From contig NZ_MVIJ01000016.1 of assembly GCF_002086735.1 (NCBI RefSeq), forward strand, positions 1 to 64,000: a stretch of DNA of 64,000 bases. Reading direction: 5' to 3'. The position numbers and the translations under genes were made by a program. The stretch's first letter is position 1, and each line of letters opens with the position of its first letter. This document shows, one piece after another, positions 9,408 through 20,663 of the stretch. Below the pieces are notes generated by a model. The model was not told the DNA's origin. It saw only the letters and a program-made list of their open reading frames with translations, and searched no databases. Origin of the DNA: Mycobacterium scrofulaceum. Its GTDB lineage: Bacteria; Actinomycetota; Actinomycetes; Mycobacteriales; Mycobacteriaceae.

Positions 9408-10084
9408 AACACGATGGCGGTCAGCACCAGCCCCCGCTCCACCGACCACCGGCCGCGCAGCGCGGTCAGCGGCGGGCCATCGAGGGCCTGCCCGTCGATC
9501 AGGATCTTGGACACGAACACGCCGGCGGTCCCGCCGTCGGGCGGGTCGAGGTCGAAGGCAATGTGGGCGTCCTCGAAACCTAGCCAGCGCTTGGTCAGCG
9601 GGAACCACGCCTTGTACGTTGCCTCCTTGGCGCAGAACAGGATTCGGTCCCAGTGCAGGCCGTCGGGCAGCGTCGTCATCTCGTGTCGCTCCTCGGGCAG
9701 GCTGATCGCGTTCAGCACACCGTCCGGCAACACGTCGTGCGGCTCGGCGTCGATACCCACCGAGCGCACCGCCTCGGCGCGGCCCACGACCGCACCGCGA
9801 TAGCCGGTGCAGTGGGTGAGGCTGCCCACCACGCCGTCGGGCCAGCACGGTTCGCCCTTCTCGCCCTTGAGGATCGGCACCGGCGGCAGGCCGAGCTCGC
9901 GCATCGCGACCCGCGCGCAGTGCCGGATGGTGACGAACTCGTTGCGCCGCTTGGCGACCGACTTGGCGATCAGCGGCTCCTCTTCGGGCAGCGGGGCCAG
10001 GCCGGGCGGGTCGTCATACAGCTCCGAACAGGCCAGCTCGCCGACGTCGGGCAGCACCGAGGAGACCAGCATGTCCCCGGTCAT
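9404..10084 (-). CDS. pptT: 4'-phosphopantetheinyl transferase PptT
   Basis: A 226-residue Sfp-type phosphopantetheinyl transferase (M. tuberculosis PptT has 227). It loads CoA-derived phosphopantetheine onto the carrier domains of mycobacterial polyketide and non-ribosomal peptide synthases (mycolate, siderophore and lipid pathways). The Mg/CoA motifs '[10 protein letters not shown]' and '[12 protein letters not shown]' are intact, with '[14 protein letters not shown]' in between. The start is the ATG at 10082-10084, overlapping the upstream phosphoesterase stop (ATGA). In M. tuberculosis the adjacent Rv2795c hydrolase opposes PptT by removing phosphopantetheine, so the pairing is functionally meaningful. 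Confidence 0.96.
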   Translation of the reverse strand: MTGDMLVSSVLPDVGELACSELYDDPPGLAPLPEEEPLIAKSVAKRRNEFVTIRHCARVAMRELGLPPVPILKGEKGEPCWPDGVVGSLTHCTGYRGAVVGRAEAVRSVGIDAEPHDVLPDGVLNAISLPEERHEMTTLPDGLHWDRILFCAKEATYKAWFPLTKRWLGFEDAHIAFDLDPPDGGTAGVFVSKILIDGQALDGPPLTALRGRWSVERGLVLTAIVL

Positions 10085-11058
10085 CGTGACTGCCGCTGCC
10101 GCAACCGTTCCCGGAACTGCTCGGCCTGCCGTCGCATCTCGGGAGTGATCTCGAAGTGACCGCCGAAGTCGTTGAGGTAGCCGGGGGCGTACTGCGGATC
10201 GGGCAGCACCTGGCGCAGCCAGCTGTGCGGCTTGCGCCGCCGCCACTCCCGGGGATAACCCACCGACACCTCCTCGAAGCGCACGTCGTCGTACCAGGTG
10301 GTGCGCGGAATGTGCAGGTGACCGTAGACCGAGCAGACGGCGTTGTAACGGGTGTGCCAGTCGGCGGTCCTGGTGGTGCCGCACCACAGCGAGAACTCCG
10401 GGTAGAACAGCGCGTCGCAGGGGTCGCGCACCAGCGGAAAATGGTTCACCAGAACGGTCGGCGTCATCCAGTCGAGCTGCTCGAGCCGGGCCCGCGTGGC
10501 GGCGAGCCGCTCCCGGCACCAGGCCTCCCGGGTGGGATACGGCTCTGGCGACAACAGGAATTCGTCGGTGGCGACCACGTTGCGTTCCCGCGCGATGGTC
10601 AGGCCCTCGGCTTTGCTCGTCGCGCCCTCGGGCAAGAAGCTGTAGTCGTAGAGCAGGAACATCGGCACGATCGTCGCCGGGCCGCCGCGCTCGGTCCACA
10701 CCGGGAACGGGTGCTCGGGAGTGACGATGCCCATCTCGTCGCACATGTTGACCAGGTAGTCGTAGCGGGACTTGCCGAAGATCTGCACCGGGTCGCGGGT
10801 CGTGGTCCACAGCTCGTGGTTGCCAGGCACCCAGATCACCTTGGCGAATCGCCGGCGCAGCAGGTCCAGGGCCCACCGGATCTCGTCGGTGCGTTCGGCG
10901 ACGTCGCCGGCGACGATCAGCCAATCGTCCGGCGAGGAGGGGTACAGCGATTCGGTGACCGGCTTGTTGCCGAGGTGTCCGGTGTGCAGATCGGAGACCG
11001 CCCACAGCGTGGGTTGCCCCCCATCGGTCGAGTCGTGCCCCGCATTTTGACCAGCCAC
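10081..11058 (-). CDS. Calcineurin-like metallophosphoesterase (PptH-type, Rv2795c)
   Basis: A 325-residue dimetal phosphoesterase. All family motifs are visible in order: 'AVSDLHTGHLG' (DxH), 'IVAGDVAERTD' (GDxxx), 'WVPGNHELW' (GNHE), 'LVNHFPLVRDP' and 'SVYGHLHIPR' (GHxH). The M. tuberculosis orthologue is reported to hydrolyse phosphopantetheine from carrier proteins, counteracting PptT. It is directly upstream of pptT with a 4-nt overlap. About 146 bp upstream lies the divergent DUF3558-like gene. Confidence 0.92.
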   Translation of the reverse strand: MAGQNAGHDSTDGGQPTLWAVSDLHTGHLGNKPVTESLYPSSPDDWLIVAGDVAERTDEIRWALDLLRRRFAKVIWVPGNHELWTTTRDPVQIFGKSRYDYLVNMCDEMGIVTPEHPFPVWTERGGPATIVPMFLLYDYSFLPEGATSKAEGLTIARERNVVATDEFLLSPEPYPTREAWCRERLAATRARLEQLDWMTPTVLVNHFPLVRDPCDALFYPEFSLWCGTTRTADWHTRYNAVCSVYGHLHIPRTTWYDDVRFEEVSVGYPREWRRRKPHSWLRQVLPDPQYAPGYLNDFGGHFEITPEMRRQAEQFRERLRQRQSR

Positions 11059-11204
11059 GATTAACCAGCCTAATGACCCGCACCCCCGGGGCGGACGGCG
11101 CCGGCCCTTGCCCGCGCCGTTGGAACGTGTTCTTGTTTCCGTGTGGGGAGTGGCGACGCGACTTGTAGACTCCCCGCAAGACCGCGGAGCCGTCAGGGGG
11201 TGTC

Positions 11205-11789
11205 GTGTTCGCCAAGGTGCGTCTGATCGGGGCGGTGGGTGCCCTGGTCGCAGCGGCGATAGCCGGCACGGCGGGGTGGCAGGGCGTCGCGCCGGGGCCG
11301 GCGGGAGGCGGGCGCGTCGAGCTGCGCTCGACCGCGGCGCCGATGGAAACCACCATGAAGAGCCCGATCGTCGCGACCACCGACCCGCGCCCGTTCGACG
11401 CGTGCGAGGACATCCCGTTCGACGCGGTGCAGCGGCTCGGGCTGGCGTTCACACCGCCCGAGCACGAGGACGGCCTGCGGTGCCACTTCGACGCGGGTAA
11501 CTACCAGCTGGCGGTCGAGCCGATCATCTGGCGCACCTACGAGGCGACGCTGCCCCCCGACGCGGTCGAGACCACGATCGCGGGCCACCGCGCGGCGCAG
11601 TACTGGGTGCTCAAGCCGACGTATCACAACAGCTACTGGTATTACTCCTGCATGGTCGCGTTCAAGACCGGCTACGGCGTGCTGCAGCAGGCGCTCTTCT
11701 ACTCGACCGTCTACTCCAACCCGGAGGTGGACTGCATGTCGACCAATCTGCAGCGGGCCAACGACCTGGCGCCTTACTACAAGTTCTGA
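11205..11789 (+). CDS. DUF3558-like secreted/membrane-anchored protein (Rv2799 homologue)
   Basis: A 194-residue exported protein. Residues 4-25 form a hydrophobic signal-anchor after a short basic start. The rest looks like the mycobacterial DUF3558 fold: 'DPRPFDACEDIPFDAVQRLGL', paired cysteines (for example in 'GLRCHFDAG', 'YYSCMVAF', 'EVDCMS') and aromatic patches. No lipobox is seen, so an N-terminal anchor or cleaved signal is more likely than lipidation. The GTG start has AGGGGG 5 nt upstream. It is followed 27 nt later by the CocE-type hydrolase, the same pair as Rv2799-Rv2800. Function unknown. Confidence 0.8.
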   Translation: MFAKVRLIGAVGALVAAAIAGTAGWQGVAPGPAGGGRVELRSTAAPMETTMKSPIVATTDPRPFDACEDIPFDAVQRLGLAFTPPEHEDGLRCHFDAGNYQLAVEPIIWRTYEATLPPDAVETTIAGHRAAQYWVLKPTYHNSYWYYSCMVAFKTGYGVLQQALFYSTVYSNPEVDCMSTNLQRANDLAPYYKF

Positions 11790-11816
11790 CGGCCGGCCTG
11801 GCCTTAACCTGGCACC

Positions 11817-13535
11817 GTGAGTATCACCTCGACCCGATCCGCCCAGCCCACGCTGCACGCCCTGCGACACCTCGGCGGCAAGGCCGTCGGCCGGCTGCTC
11901 GGCCTGCCGGCGGCGACCACCGACTACACCGTCGAGCGCGTCCGGGTGCCCATGCGCGACGGGGTCGACCTGGTGGCCGACCACTACGCGCCCAACACCG
12001 CCGCACCCGCCGGCACCCTGCTGATCCGGGGGCCCTACGGGCGCGCCTTTCCGTTTTCGCTGGTCTTCGGCGCGCTGTACGCGGCCCGCGGCTACCACGT
12101 CGTGTTGCAGAGCGTGCGCGGAACGTTCGGGTCGGGCGGCGACTTCGAGCCGATGGCCAACGAGGCCGCCGACGGCGCCGACACGGTGGCCTGGCTGCGC
12201 GAGCGGCCGTGGTTCACGGGCCGCTTCGCCACCCTCGGGCTGTCCTACCTCGGGTTCACCCAGTGGGCGCTGCTGACCGATCCCCCGCCGGAACTGGCCA
12301 CGGCCGTCATCGCGGTGGGACCGCACGATTTCAACGCCTCGGTCTGGGGCACCGGCTCGTTCGCGATCAACGACTTCCTGGGCTGGAGCGACATGGTCGC
12401 CCACCAGGAGGATCCGGTGCGCGCCCGGTCCGCGATGCGCCAGCTGCAGAATCGCCGCCACGTGACCCGGGCGGCACTCGGGCTGCCGGTGGGCGAGACG
12501 GCCCGGGCGCTGCTGGGTGCGGGCGCACCGTGGTTCGAATCGTGGGTCGAGCACACCGACCCGAACGATCCGTTCTGGGACGCGTTGCGCTGCGGCGACG
12601 CGCTGGACCGCGTCGACGTGCCAGTGCTGCTGATCGGCGGCTGGCAGGACATCTTCGTCAGGCAGACGCTGCAGCAGTATGAGCACCTCCGCGGCCGGGG
12701 CGTCGACGTCGCGCTCACCATGGGTCCCTGGACGCACGCGCAGCTGCTCACCAGCGGGCTGAGCACCTGCGTGCGGGAGTCGCTGGACTGGCTGGGCGCC
12801 CACCTGGACGGCGCAACACCCCTGCGCCGGCCCGCTCGGGTCCGGGTGAACGTGACCGGCCAGGGCTGGCGCAACCTGGCCCACTGGCCGCCCGCCACCA
12901 CCGAGCGCTCGCTCTACCTGCGGCCCGGCGGCCACCTGGGTGAGACCGCGCCGACGGACCTGCCGCGGCTGGCCCCGGCGACTTTCCGCTATGACCCCGC
13001 CGATCCGACCCCGACCACGGGCGGGCCGCTGCTGTCGCCGAACGGCGGTTACCGCGACGACAGCCGGCTCGCGGCGCGCGACGACGTGCTGACGTTCACC
13101 AGCCTCACCCTCACGCACGACCTGTGCGTCTACGGAAGCCCGGTCGTCGAGCTGGCGCACGGGGCCGACAACCCGCACGTCGACCTGTTCGTCCGGGTCA
13201 GTGAGGTCGACGCCAAAGGCCGGTCGACAAACGTCAGCGACGGCTACCGGCGGTTGCGGGCGGCCAAGAAGTCGTCGAGGGGGACCGTCCGGATCGAACT
13301 CGACGGCGTCGCCCACCGCTTCCGTGCGGGCTCGCGCATCCGGGTGCTGATCGCAGGCAGCTGGTTTCCCCGCTACGCCCGCAACCTGGGCACCGACGAG
13401 CCGATCCTGACCGGCCGGCAGTCCAGGCCGGCCACCCACACGGTGCGCTACGGACGCTCCCGGCTGTTGCTGCCCGTCGGCCCGCTCGACCTGTCAGCCA
13501 ACGGCGCCGCGGACGCGCGCGGCGACCTCGGCTAG
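11817..13535 (+). CDS. CocE/NonD-family hydrolase (Rv2800 homologue)
   Basis: A 572-residue S15/CocE-NonD serine hydrolase. The N-terminal alpha/beta-hydrolase domain has 'IRGPYGRAFPF' and the nucleophile elbow 'TLGLSYLGFTQW'. A helical cap follows, then an Asp/His-bearing segment ('GGWQDIFVRQT', 'GPWTHAQL'). The C-terminal jelly-roll domain (from about residue 340; 'LRPGGHLGE', 'VDLFVRVSEVDAKG') is the XAA-Pro peptidase/cocaine esterase type. It likely cleaves an ester or peptide. No signal peptide is apparent. The 3' end overlaps the opposing gene by 42 nt. Confidence 0.88.
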   Translation: MSITSTRSAQPTLHALRHLGGKAVGRLLGLPAATTDYTVERVRVPMRDGVDLVADHYAPNTAAPAGTLLIRGPYGRAFPFSLVFGALYAARGYHVVLQSVRGTFGSGGDFEPMANEAADGADTVAWLRERPWFTGRFATLGLSYLGFTQWALLTDPPPELATAVIAVGPHDFNASVWGTGSFAINDFLGWSDMVAHQEDPVRARSAMRQLQNRRHVTRAALGLPVGETARALLGAGAPWFESWVEHTDPNDPFWDALRCGDALDRVDVPVLLIGGWQDIFVRQTLQQYEHLRGRGVDVALTMGPWTHAQLLTSGLSTCVRESLDWLGAHLDGATPLRRPARVRVNVTGQGWRNLAHWPPATTERSLYLRPGGHLGETAPTDLPRLAPATFRYDPADPTPTTGGPLLSPNGGYRDDSRLAARDDVLTFTSLTLTHDLCVYGSPVVELAHGADNPHVDLFVRVSEVDAKGRSTNVSDGYRRLRAAKKSSRGTVRIELDGVAHRFRAGSRIRVLIAGSWFPRYARNLGTDEPILTGRQSRPATHTVRYGRSRLLLPVGPLDLSANGAADARGDLG

Positions 13536-14066
13536 CGACCCCGGGTCATGAACGGGCGGCGCCAACGGCGCGCGCAGGGGCAACTCCACCCAGCTCTTGC
13601 AGCCGCCGTACTCCGAGGTCCGGATGATCTCCACCGGCTCGGCCAGCGGCTGCACCGAGACCACCAGCACGGCCAGCCGGTGTCTCGGGCGGAAGTCGAG
13701 CCGGTCGGCGCGCACCGACTCGGGGGTCCAGATGTGCAGGTCTTCGATCTCCGTCAGGCCTTCTGGCCGGTCAACCGGCACCGCCGCAACGACTTTGGCG
13801 GCCGCCCGGATGACCAGGCGATCGTCGGCGCTGTCGGCGGCGGCCGCGTCCAGTAGGTCCCGATGCTCGGGCCGAACGCGCTCCGCGTGGCTGTGGGCGA
13901 CCGTCGGGAACAGCAGGAACTCGGAGGCGGCCAGCTCGAATCGCTTCTCCCCGATGCCGCCCTTGCGCAACAGCACCCGCTGGCGACCGTCCAGCAGGGC
14001 ATGCACGGCGGCGCTCCACTCCTTGAGCGCGGGCGTCGTGGTGGGGCTGGTCGCGGCGAGCGTCAT
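13494..14066 (-). CDS. Conserved protein, DUF1802-like
   Basis: A 190-residue soluble protein with 'ALKEWSAAVHALLDGRQRVLLRKGGI' near the N-terminus, the pattern I associate with the DUF1802 family. It is followed by 'LLFPTVAHSHAERVRP' and a C-terminal aromatic strand 'WVELPLRAPLAPP'. No catalytic motif or membrane segment is seen. The ATG at 14064-14066 overlaps the stop of the upstream DUF2277 gene (ATGA). The 3' end overlaps the convergent CocE gene. Function unknown. Confidence 0.75.
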   Translation of the reverse strand: MTLAATSPTTTPALKEWSAAVHALLDGRQRVLLRKGGIGEKRFELAASEFLLFPTVAHSHAERVRPEHRDLLDAAAADSADDRLVIRAAAKVVAAVPVDRPEGLTEIEDLHIWTPESVRADRLDFRPRHRLAVLVVSVQPLAEPVEIIRTSEYGGCKSWVELPLRAPLAPPVHDPGSLAEVAARVRGAVG

Positions 14067-14365
14067 TGCGGCCCGCCCAGCCGGGCCACCACGCCCCCGC
14101 AAGCGGGTGGTACCCCCACGGGCCGGCGCAACGGCGGGACGGTCCTGGGCGGCTGACGGCGCGGGGGCAGCGCCGCCAGCAACCGCGTCGTCGCCTCGGT
14201 GACCTCGGCGACCGCCTCCTCGAAGGCGGAGGCGCTGGCCTCAGGAAGGCGAGTAGGCCGGGCGATCCCACTGACCTTGCGTACGTATTGGCGGGCCGCC
14301 GCCGCGATCTCCTCGGCGGTGGCCGCCGGTTGCAACCCGCGCAGCTCGGTGATGTTCCTGCACAT
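14063..14365 (-). CDS. DUF2277 small protein
   Basis: A 100-residue protein starting MCRNITELRGLQP. The MCRNI start plus 'EIAAAARQYVRKVSGIARP' is the signature of DUF2277, a widespread small helical family of unknown role. The Met at 14365 matches the family start; an in-frame Met two codons earlier also exists. The C-terminus is Pro/Arg-rich and less conserved. It forms a two-gene unit with the DUF1802-like gene and is divergent from echA16. Confidence 0.8.
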   Translation of the reverse strand: MCRNITELRGLQPAATAEEIAAAARQYVRKVSGIARPTRLPEASASAFEEAVAEVTEATTRLLAALPPRRQPPRTVPPLRRPVGVPPACGGVVARLGGPQ

Positions 14366-14409
14366 GCCCATAACGATAGGCGCGGCCCATGACCCTTTAC
14401 GGTGATGTC

Positions 14410-15159
14410 ATGACCGACGACATCCTGCTGATCGAAACCGACGAGCGGGTGCGCACCCTGACCCTCAACCGGCCGCAGTCCCGCAACGCGCTGTCTTCGG
14501 CGCTGCGGGACCGGTTCTTCGGGGCGCTGGCCGACGCGGAAACCGACGACGGCGTCGACGTCGTCATCGTCACCGGCACCGATCCGGTTTTCTGCGCGGG
14601 ACTGGATCTCAAGGAGCTGGGCGGATCTGCGGCGCTTCCGGACATCTCCCCGCGGTGGCCACCGCTGAGCAAGCCGGTGATCGGTGCGATCAACGGCGCC
14701 GCGGTGACCGGCGGGCTGGAGCTGGCCCTGTACTGCGACATCCTGATCGCCTCGGAGAACGCCCGGTTCGCCGACACCCACGCGCGGGTGGGCCTGCTGC
14801 CCACCTGGGGGCTCAGCGTGCGGTTGCCGCAGAAGGTCGGTGTCGGCCTGGCGCGGCGGATGAGCATGACCGGGGACTACCTGTCCGCCGCCGACGCCCT
14901 GCGCGCCGGGCTGGTGACCGAGGTGGTGGCGCACGACCAGCTGCTGGGCACCGCCCGCGCCGTGGCGGCCTCGATCGTCGGCAACAACCAGGACGCGGTG
15001 CGCGCGCTGCTGGCCTCCTATCACCGGATCGACGAGTCGCAGACCGGCGGAGGGCTGTGGCTCGAAGCGATGGCGGCCCGCCAGTTCCGGACCAGTGGCG
15101 ACGACATCGCCGCCAACCGCGAGGCGGTCCTGCAGCGCGGACGGGCCCAGGTGCGTTAG
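14410..15159 (+). CDS. echA16: Enoyl-CoA hydratase/isomerase EchA16
   Basis: A 249-residue crotonase. The CoA/oxyanion segments 'FCAGLDLKELGG' and 'AINGAAVTGGLELALYCDI' are present, as is the 'FADTHARVGLLPTWGLSVRLPQ' helix. The expected catalytic glutamates are not both at canonical positions, which is common in paralogues, so hydratase versus isomerase activity is not settled. The ATG at 14410 (MTDDILLI) is chosen because it matches the M. tuberculosis EchA16 start; the frame has another ATG seven codons upstream. In M. tuberculosis the ugpABCE and dinF genes follow; here they are missing. Confidence 0.9.
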   Translation: MTDDILLIETDERVRTLTLNRPQSRNALSSALRDRFFGALADAETDDGVDVVIVTGTDPVFCAGLDLKELGGSAALPDISPRWPPLSKPVIGAINGAAVTGGLELALYCDILIASENARFADTHARVGLLPTWGLSVRLPQKVGVGLARRMSMTGDYLSAADALRAGLVTEVVAHDQLLGTARAVAASIVGNNQDAVRALLASYHRIDESQTGGGLWLEAMAARQFRTSGDDIAANREAVLQRGRAQVR

Positions 15160-15281
15160 GCCCGTCCCCCGCGGCGCCGGACTCTGGAAATGGCCGGCGT
15201 TGGGCCTGGTCATCGCCGGTGTTTCGGTTTTCTTCGCCGTTGGCTTGTGGGTGGACGGAGGACAACCAATACGATCAGCGC

Positions 15282-15862
15282 ATGCGTGCGGTCGTCGACG
15301 TCATGGTGAGGATGCTCGCGAGCGCTGTGCCGCTCGCGGCGGTGGCCACGGTCGCGGGGCCCGCGCCGCATGCGGCCGCGCTGCCGCCCGCCGGGTTCCC
15401 CAGCCTGGACGGCTTCACCGCCGTACCGGCGGATGGCTACCTGACCAGCACCGGTCCGGGCACCCCGCCCCGGATCAGTTTCTCCACTCCCTACAGCCTG
15501 GCGTGCGATTTCTACGGCGGGCCGGCACCGGCGCCGCAGCCGTCACAGGACATCCGGTGCAAGGGCGACATGCCCGGGATCGAGGACGTCCCCGTCCTCG
15601 GCGGGCGCCCGCACCCGGGCGACTGCCTGGTGGGTTCCGCCGAGTTCAAGGGGCCGGGGTACCAGTTGAGCCGGATGTCCTACGGCGGGTGCGACGGCAA
15701 CCCGGCCGCCCTGCCACCGGGCGGCAAGTTGCTGGGGGCGGGTCAGAAACTGACCCACCTGAACGTCACGTGCGCCGTCGGCGCCGACAACCTCGTCGCC
15801 TGCCTGGACACCACCAGCGGCGACCACGGGTTCGTGCTGCAACGCTCGGGCAGCTGGGCTTT

Positions 15863-15866
<4 letters not shown>
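15282..15866 (+). CDS. Small secreted protein of unknown function
   Basis: A 194-residue exported protein. A Sec-type signal peptide is clear: MRAVV start, hydrophobic core to about residue 28, and an Ala-rich cleavage region ('PHAAALPP'). The mature part contains six cysteines ('SLACDFYGG', 'IRCKGD', 'GDCLVG', 'GGCDGN', 'VTCAVG', 'VACLDT'), suggesting three disulfides, and ends in 'HGFVLQRSGSWAF'. No known domain is recognised. The frame is open upstream, but ATG 15282 is the only start giving a signal peptide. It terminates inside a perfect hairpin. Confidence 0.75.
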
Positions 15867-17338
<1,472 letters not shown>

Positions 17339-17356
17339 CGGCGCAGCCTCCCGCCA

Positions 17357-20119
17357 TCAGGCGCGCTCCTTCTCGACGAGCTCGTAGGACTCGATGATGT
17401 CGCCTTCCTTGATGTCGGAGTAGCCCAGCGTCATACCGCACTCGAAGCCCTCGCGGACCTCGGTCACGTCGTCCTTCTCCCGTCGCAGCGAGTTGATCGT
17501 GAGGTTCTCGGTGACCACGACGTTGTCCCGCAACAGGCGGGCCTTCGCGTTGCGTCGCACCACCCCGGAGCTGATCATGCAGCCGGCGATGATGCCGACC
17601 TTCGAGGACCGGAAGATCGCGCGGATCTCGGCGCGACCCAGCTCCTTCTCCTCGTAGATCGGCTTGAGCATGCCGCGCAGGGCCTTCTCGATGTCGTCGA
17701 TCGCCTGGTAGATGACCGAGTAGTAGCGAATCTCGACACCTTCGCGGTTGGCCAGCTCCGTCGCCTTCCCTTCGGCGCGCACGTTGAAGCCGATGATCAC
17801 CGCGTCCGACGCCGACGCCAGGTTGACGTTGGTTTCGGTGATGCCACCGACGCCGCGGTCGATCACGCGCAGTTCCACCTCGTCGTCGACCTGGATGCCC
17901 ATCAGGGCCTCCTCGAGCGCCTCGACCGTACCGGCGTTGTCGCCCTTGAGGATCAGGTTCAGCTGGCTGGTTTCCTTCAGCGCCGAGTCCAGGTCCTCCA
18001 GGCTGATCCGCTTGCGCGACCGCGCCGCCAGCGCGTTGCGCTTGCGGGCGCTGCGCCGGTCGGCGATCTGTCGGGCGATGCGGTCCTCGTCGACAACCAG
18101 GAAGTTGTCACCGGCACCGGGCACCGACGTGAAGCCGATGACCTGCACCGGCCGCGACGGCAGCGCCTCCTCGACGTCCTCGCCGTGCTCGTCGACCATG
18201 CGGCGGACGCGGCCGTAGGCATCACCGGCCACCACGGAGTCGCCGACGCGCAGCGTGCCGCGCTGAATCAGCACGGTGGCGACCGGCCCGCGACCGCGGT
18301 CCAGGTGCGCCTCGATCGCCACGCCCTGGGCCTCCATGTCGGGGTTGGCCCGCAGGTCCAGGGCGGCGTCGGCGGTCAGCAGCACCGCCTCCTCGAGTGC
18401 GGAGATGTTGGTGCCTTCCTTCGCCGAGATGTCGACGAACATCGTGTCGCCGCCGAAATCCTCTGCCACCAAACCGTATTCGGTGAGCTGGCCGCGAATC
18501 TTCGCCGGGTCGGCGCCCTCCTTGTCTATCTTGTTGACCGCGACCACGATCGGGACGTCGGCCGCCTGCGCGTGGTTGATGGCCTCCACCGTCTGCGGCA
18601 TGACGCCGTCGTCGGCGGCGACCACCAGGATGGCGATGTCGGTGGCCTTGGCGCCGCGGGCACGCATGGCGGTGAACGCCTCGTGGCCCGGGGTGTCGAT
18701 GAAGGTGATCGGCCGCTCGGTGCCATCGAAGTCGACGGACACCTGGTAGGCGCCGATGTGCTGGGTGATGCCGCCGGCCTCTCCCTCGCGCACGCTGGCC
18801 TTCCGGATGGTGTCCAGCAGCCGGGTTTTACCGTGATCGACGTGACCCATGACGGTCACCACCGGCGGCCGGGTCTGCAGGTCTTCCTCGCCGCCCTCGT
18901 CCTCGCCGTAGGTGAGGTCGAAGGATTCCAGCAGCTCGCGGTCCTCGTCCTCCGGGCTCACGACCTGGACGACGTAGTTCATCTCGCTGCCCAGCAGCTC
19001 CAGCGTCTCGTCGCCGACGGACTGGGTCGCCGTCACCATCTCACCGAGGTTGAACAGCGCCTGCACGAGCGAGGCCGGGTTGGCGTTGATCTTGTCGGCG
19101 AAGTCGGAGAGCGAGGCGCCGCGGGCCAACCGGATGGTCTCGCCATTGCCGTGCGGCAACCGCACGCCACCGACGACCGGCGCCTGCATGTTTTCGTACT
19201 CGGCGCGTTTTGCCCGCTTCGACTTGCGGCCGCGTCGCGGCGCACCGCCGGGACGGCCGAACGCGCCGGCGGCGCCGCCGCGCTGACCCGGGCGGCCACC
19301 GCCGCCACCGCCACCGGGGCGGCCGCGGAAGCCACCGCCACCCCCGGGCGGGGCGCCGACTCCGCCGCCACCGCCGCGGTAGTTGCCGCCGCCACCGTCA
19401 CGACCGCCCGGTCCGCCGGGCCGGCCACCGCCGGGACGCGGGGCGCCGGGCCGGGCCGGGCGGCCCTGGCCTGCGGCGCCGCCGGGACGCGGCGGCATGT
19501 TGCCGGGCGACGCGCCGGGGCGCGGGGCGCCGGGCCGCGGCGCCCCGGGACGGGGCACCGGACGCGGGATCGGCCGGTCGACGGGTTGCGCGGACGAGAA
19601 CGGGTTGTTGCCGACGCGCGGGGTGCGGACGCCGGGCTTGGGGGCCGGCCCGGGGCGCGGGCCCGGCGTCATGCCGGGCTGGGGCCCGGGCTGGCCGGGG
19701 GGCGGGCCGGCCGGCTGCCCCGGCGCGGGCGGCTTCGGCTGGCCGGGTGCGGGGCGGCCGGGCACCGGGCCGGGGCGCGCCGGCGCCTCGGTCGGCGCGG
19801 CGGCGGCCGGTGGCGCGGCGGGCGCCGGTGGCGCGGCTGGCGCCGTGCCGGCGGCTTCGCCGTTGCCGATGGCCTTGTCGAGCGCCTGGTCGAGCGATTT
19901 GTCCGGGCCCTTGACTGGCGCCTTGGCCTTGGCCGTGGCCTTTTCGGGGGCCGCCTTGCCGCCGCCGAAGGACTCGCGCAGTCGGCGGGCGACCGGCGCC
20001 TCCACCGTCGAGGATGCGGATTTTACGAATTCGCCCTGTTCATTCAGCCGGGCGAGGACTTCCTTGCTGGTAACACCGAGTTCCTTAGCCAACTCGTGTA
20101 CGCGGGCCTTACCTGCCAC
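17357..20119 (-). CDS. infB: Translation initiation factor IF-2
   Basis: A 920-residue IF-2. After the N-terminal helical IF2_N ('[19 protein letters not shown]') comes about 230 residues of Pro/Gly/Arg-rich low complexity, with GGGG and RPG repeats at about residues 85-320. A second IF2_N domain follows, then the G domain (G1 '[12 protein letters not shown]', G3 'DTPGHEAF', G4 'NKID') and two beta-barrels around domain III. It carries initiator tRNA to the 30S subunit. The GTG start has AGGAG 7 nt upstream. Slightly longer than the 900-residue M. tuberculosis protein, probably in the disordered linker. Confidence 0.98.
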   Translation of the reverse strand: MAGKARVHELAKELGVTSKEVLARLNEQGEFVKSASSTVEAPVARRLRESFGGGKAAPEKATAKAKAPVKGPDKSLDQALDKAIGNGEAAGTAPAAPPAPAAPPAAAAPTEAPARPGPVPGRPAPGQPKPPAPGQPAGPPPGQPGPQPGMTPGPRPGPAPKPGVRTPRVGNNPFSSAQPVDRPIPRPVPRPGAPRPGAPRPGASPGNMPPRPGGAAGQGRPARPGAPRPGGGRPGGPGGRDGGGGNYRGGGGGVGAPPGGGGGFRGRPGGGGGGGRPGQRGGAAGAFGRPGGAPRRGRKSKRAKRAEYENMQAPVVGGVRLPHGNGETIRLARGASLSDFADKINANPASLVQALFNLGEMVTATQSVGDETLELLGSEMNYVVQVVSPEDEDRELLESFDLTYGEDEGGEEDLQTRPPVVTVMGHVDHGKTRLLDTIRKASVREGEAGGITQHIGAYQVSVDFDGTERPITFIDTPGHEAFTAMRARGAKATDIAILVVAADDGVMPQTVEAINHAQAADVPIVVAVNKIDKEGADPAKIRGQLTEYGLVAEDFGGDTMFVDISAKEGTNISALEEAVLLTADAALDLRANPDMEAQGVAIEAHLDRGRGPVATVLIQRGTLRVGDSVVAGDAYGRVRRMVDEHGEDVEEALPSRPVQVIGFTSVPGAGDNFLVVDEDRIARQIADRRSARKRNALAARSRKRISLEDLDSALKETSQLNLILKGDNAGTVEALEEALMGIQVDDEVELRVIDRGVGGITETNVNLASASDAVIIGFNVRAEGKATELANREGVEIRYYSVIYQAIDDIEKALRGMLKPIYEEKELGRAEIRAIFRSSKVGIIAGCMISSGVVRRNAKARLLRDNVVVTENLTINSLRREKDDVTEVREGFECGMTLGYSDIKEGDIIESYELVEKERA

Positions 20120-20193
20120 TACATCTCCTGTCTGAGAGGCGACAGTCGTGGGGCCGCGCCTCGGGAATTAGCTGTAACGCATAGGAATGCGAG

Positions 20194-20568
20194 TCATCGG
20201 GACTTCACGGTGTGCTCATGTTCTTTGCTACCTGTTCTGTTGCCGGGCGAGTCGAGCGTTTCCACGTGCTCGACCAGCGCGGATGTGTCCGGTGGACGGT
20301 CGATGCGCAGCGCTCGGGTGAAAGCCCGCCGCCGAATCGCCTGCTGGACGCATTGCGGTACGGGATGCAACCACGCACCCCGCCCCGGCAGGCTACTCCT
20401 GGTGTCAACGACCACGGCATACTCGCCGTTCCCGTTCGACACCGCCACCACGCGAAGCAGTTCGACGGCCAACTCTCGCCTCCGGCACCCGACACACGTC
20501 CGGACTGGTCCGTCCACACGTCTGTGCACCCGTTTGGGACCGGGGGCCGGAGACTCACGCTGGATCAC
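20194..20568 (-). CDS. YlxR-family RNA-binding protein (Rv2840c)
   Basis: A 124-residue DUF448/YlxR protein. '[12 protein letters not shown]' is the family signature and '[24 protein letters not shown]' completes the fold. YlxR proteins are small nucleic-acid-binding proteins encoded between nusA and infB and linked to RNase P or transcription regulation in other bacteria. The start is a GTG; the first 20 residues are basic and not conserved, so an internal start is possible. It lies in the nusA-ylxR-infB order. Confidence 0.9.
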   Translation of the reverse strand: MIQRESPAPGPKRVHRRVDGPVRTCVGCRRRELAVELLRVVAVSNGNGEYAVVVDTRSSLPGRGAWLHPVPQCVQQAIRRRAFTRALRIDRPPDTSALVEHVETLDSPGNRTGSKEHEHTVKSR

Positions 20569-20663
20569 GGCTCAGTCTAGCGTCACTCACCCGATGGTCA
20601 GAACCGCCCGAGGGTGCCGGCCGCTCTCCCCCGCGGCGGCCACGCCCCGCCGGGTCTCCTGCG

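Noticed and set aside
6621..9803. A 1060-codon plus-strand frame across sirR, ltp1 and truB
   Set aside because: Three well-recognised genes occupy the same DNA. The frame has no domain and arises from third-position GC bias.
11193..13439. A 748-codon minus-strand frame opposite the Rv2799/Rv2800 pair
   Set aside because: The plus-strand genes have real domains and RBS; this frame has neither.
19300..19830. PE_PGRS-like or collagen-like repeat gene
   Set aside because: The Gly/Pro-rich stretch is the normal disordered N-terminal linker of IF-2 on the minus strand.
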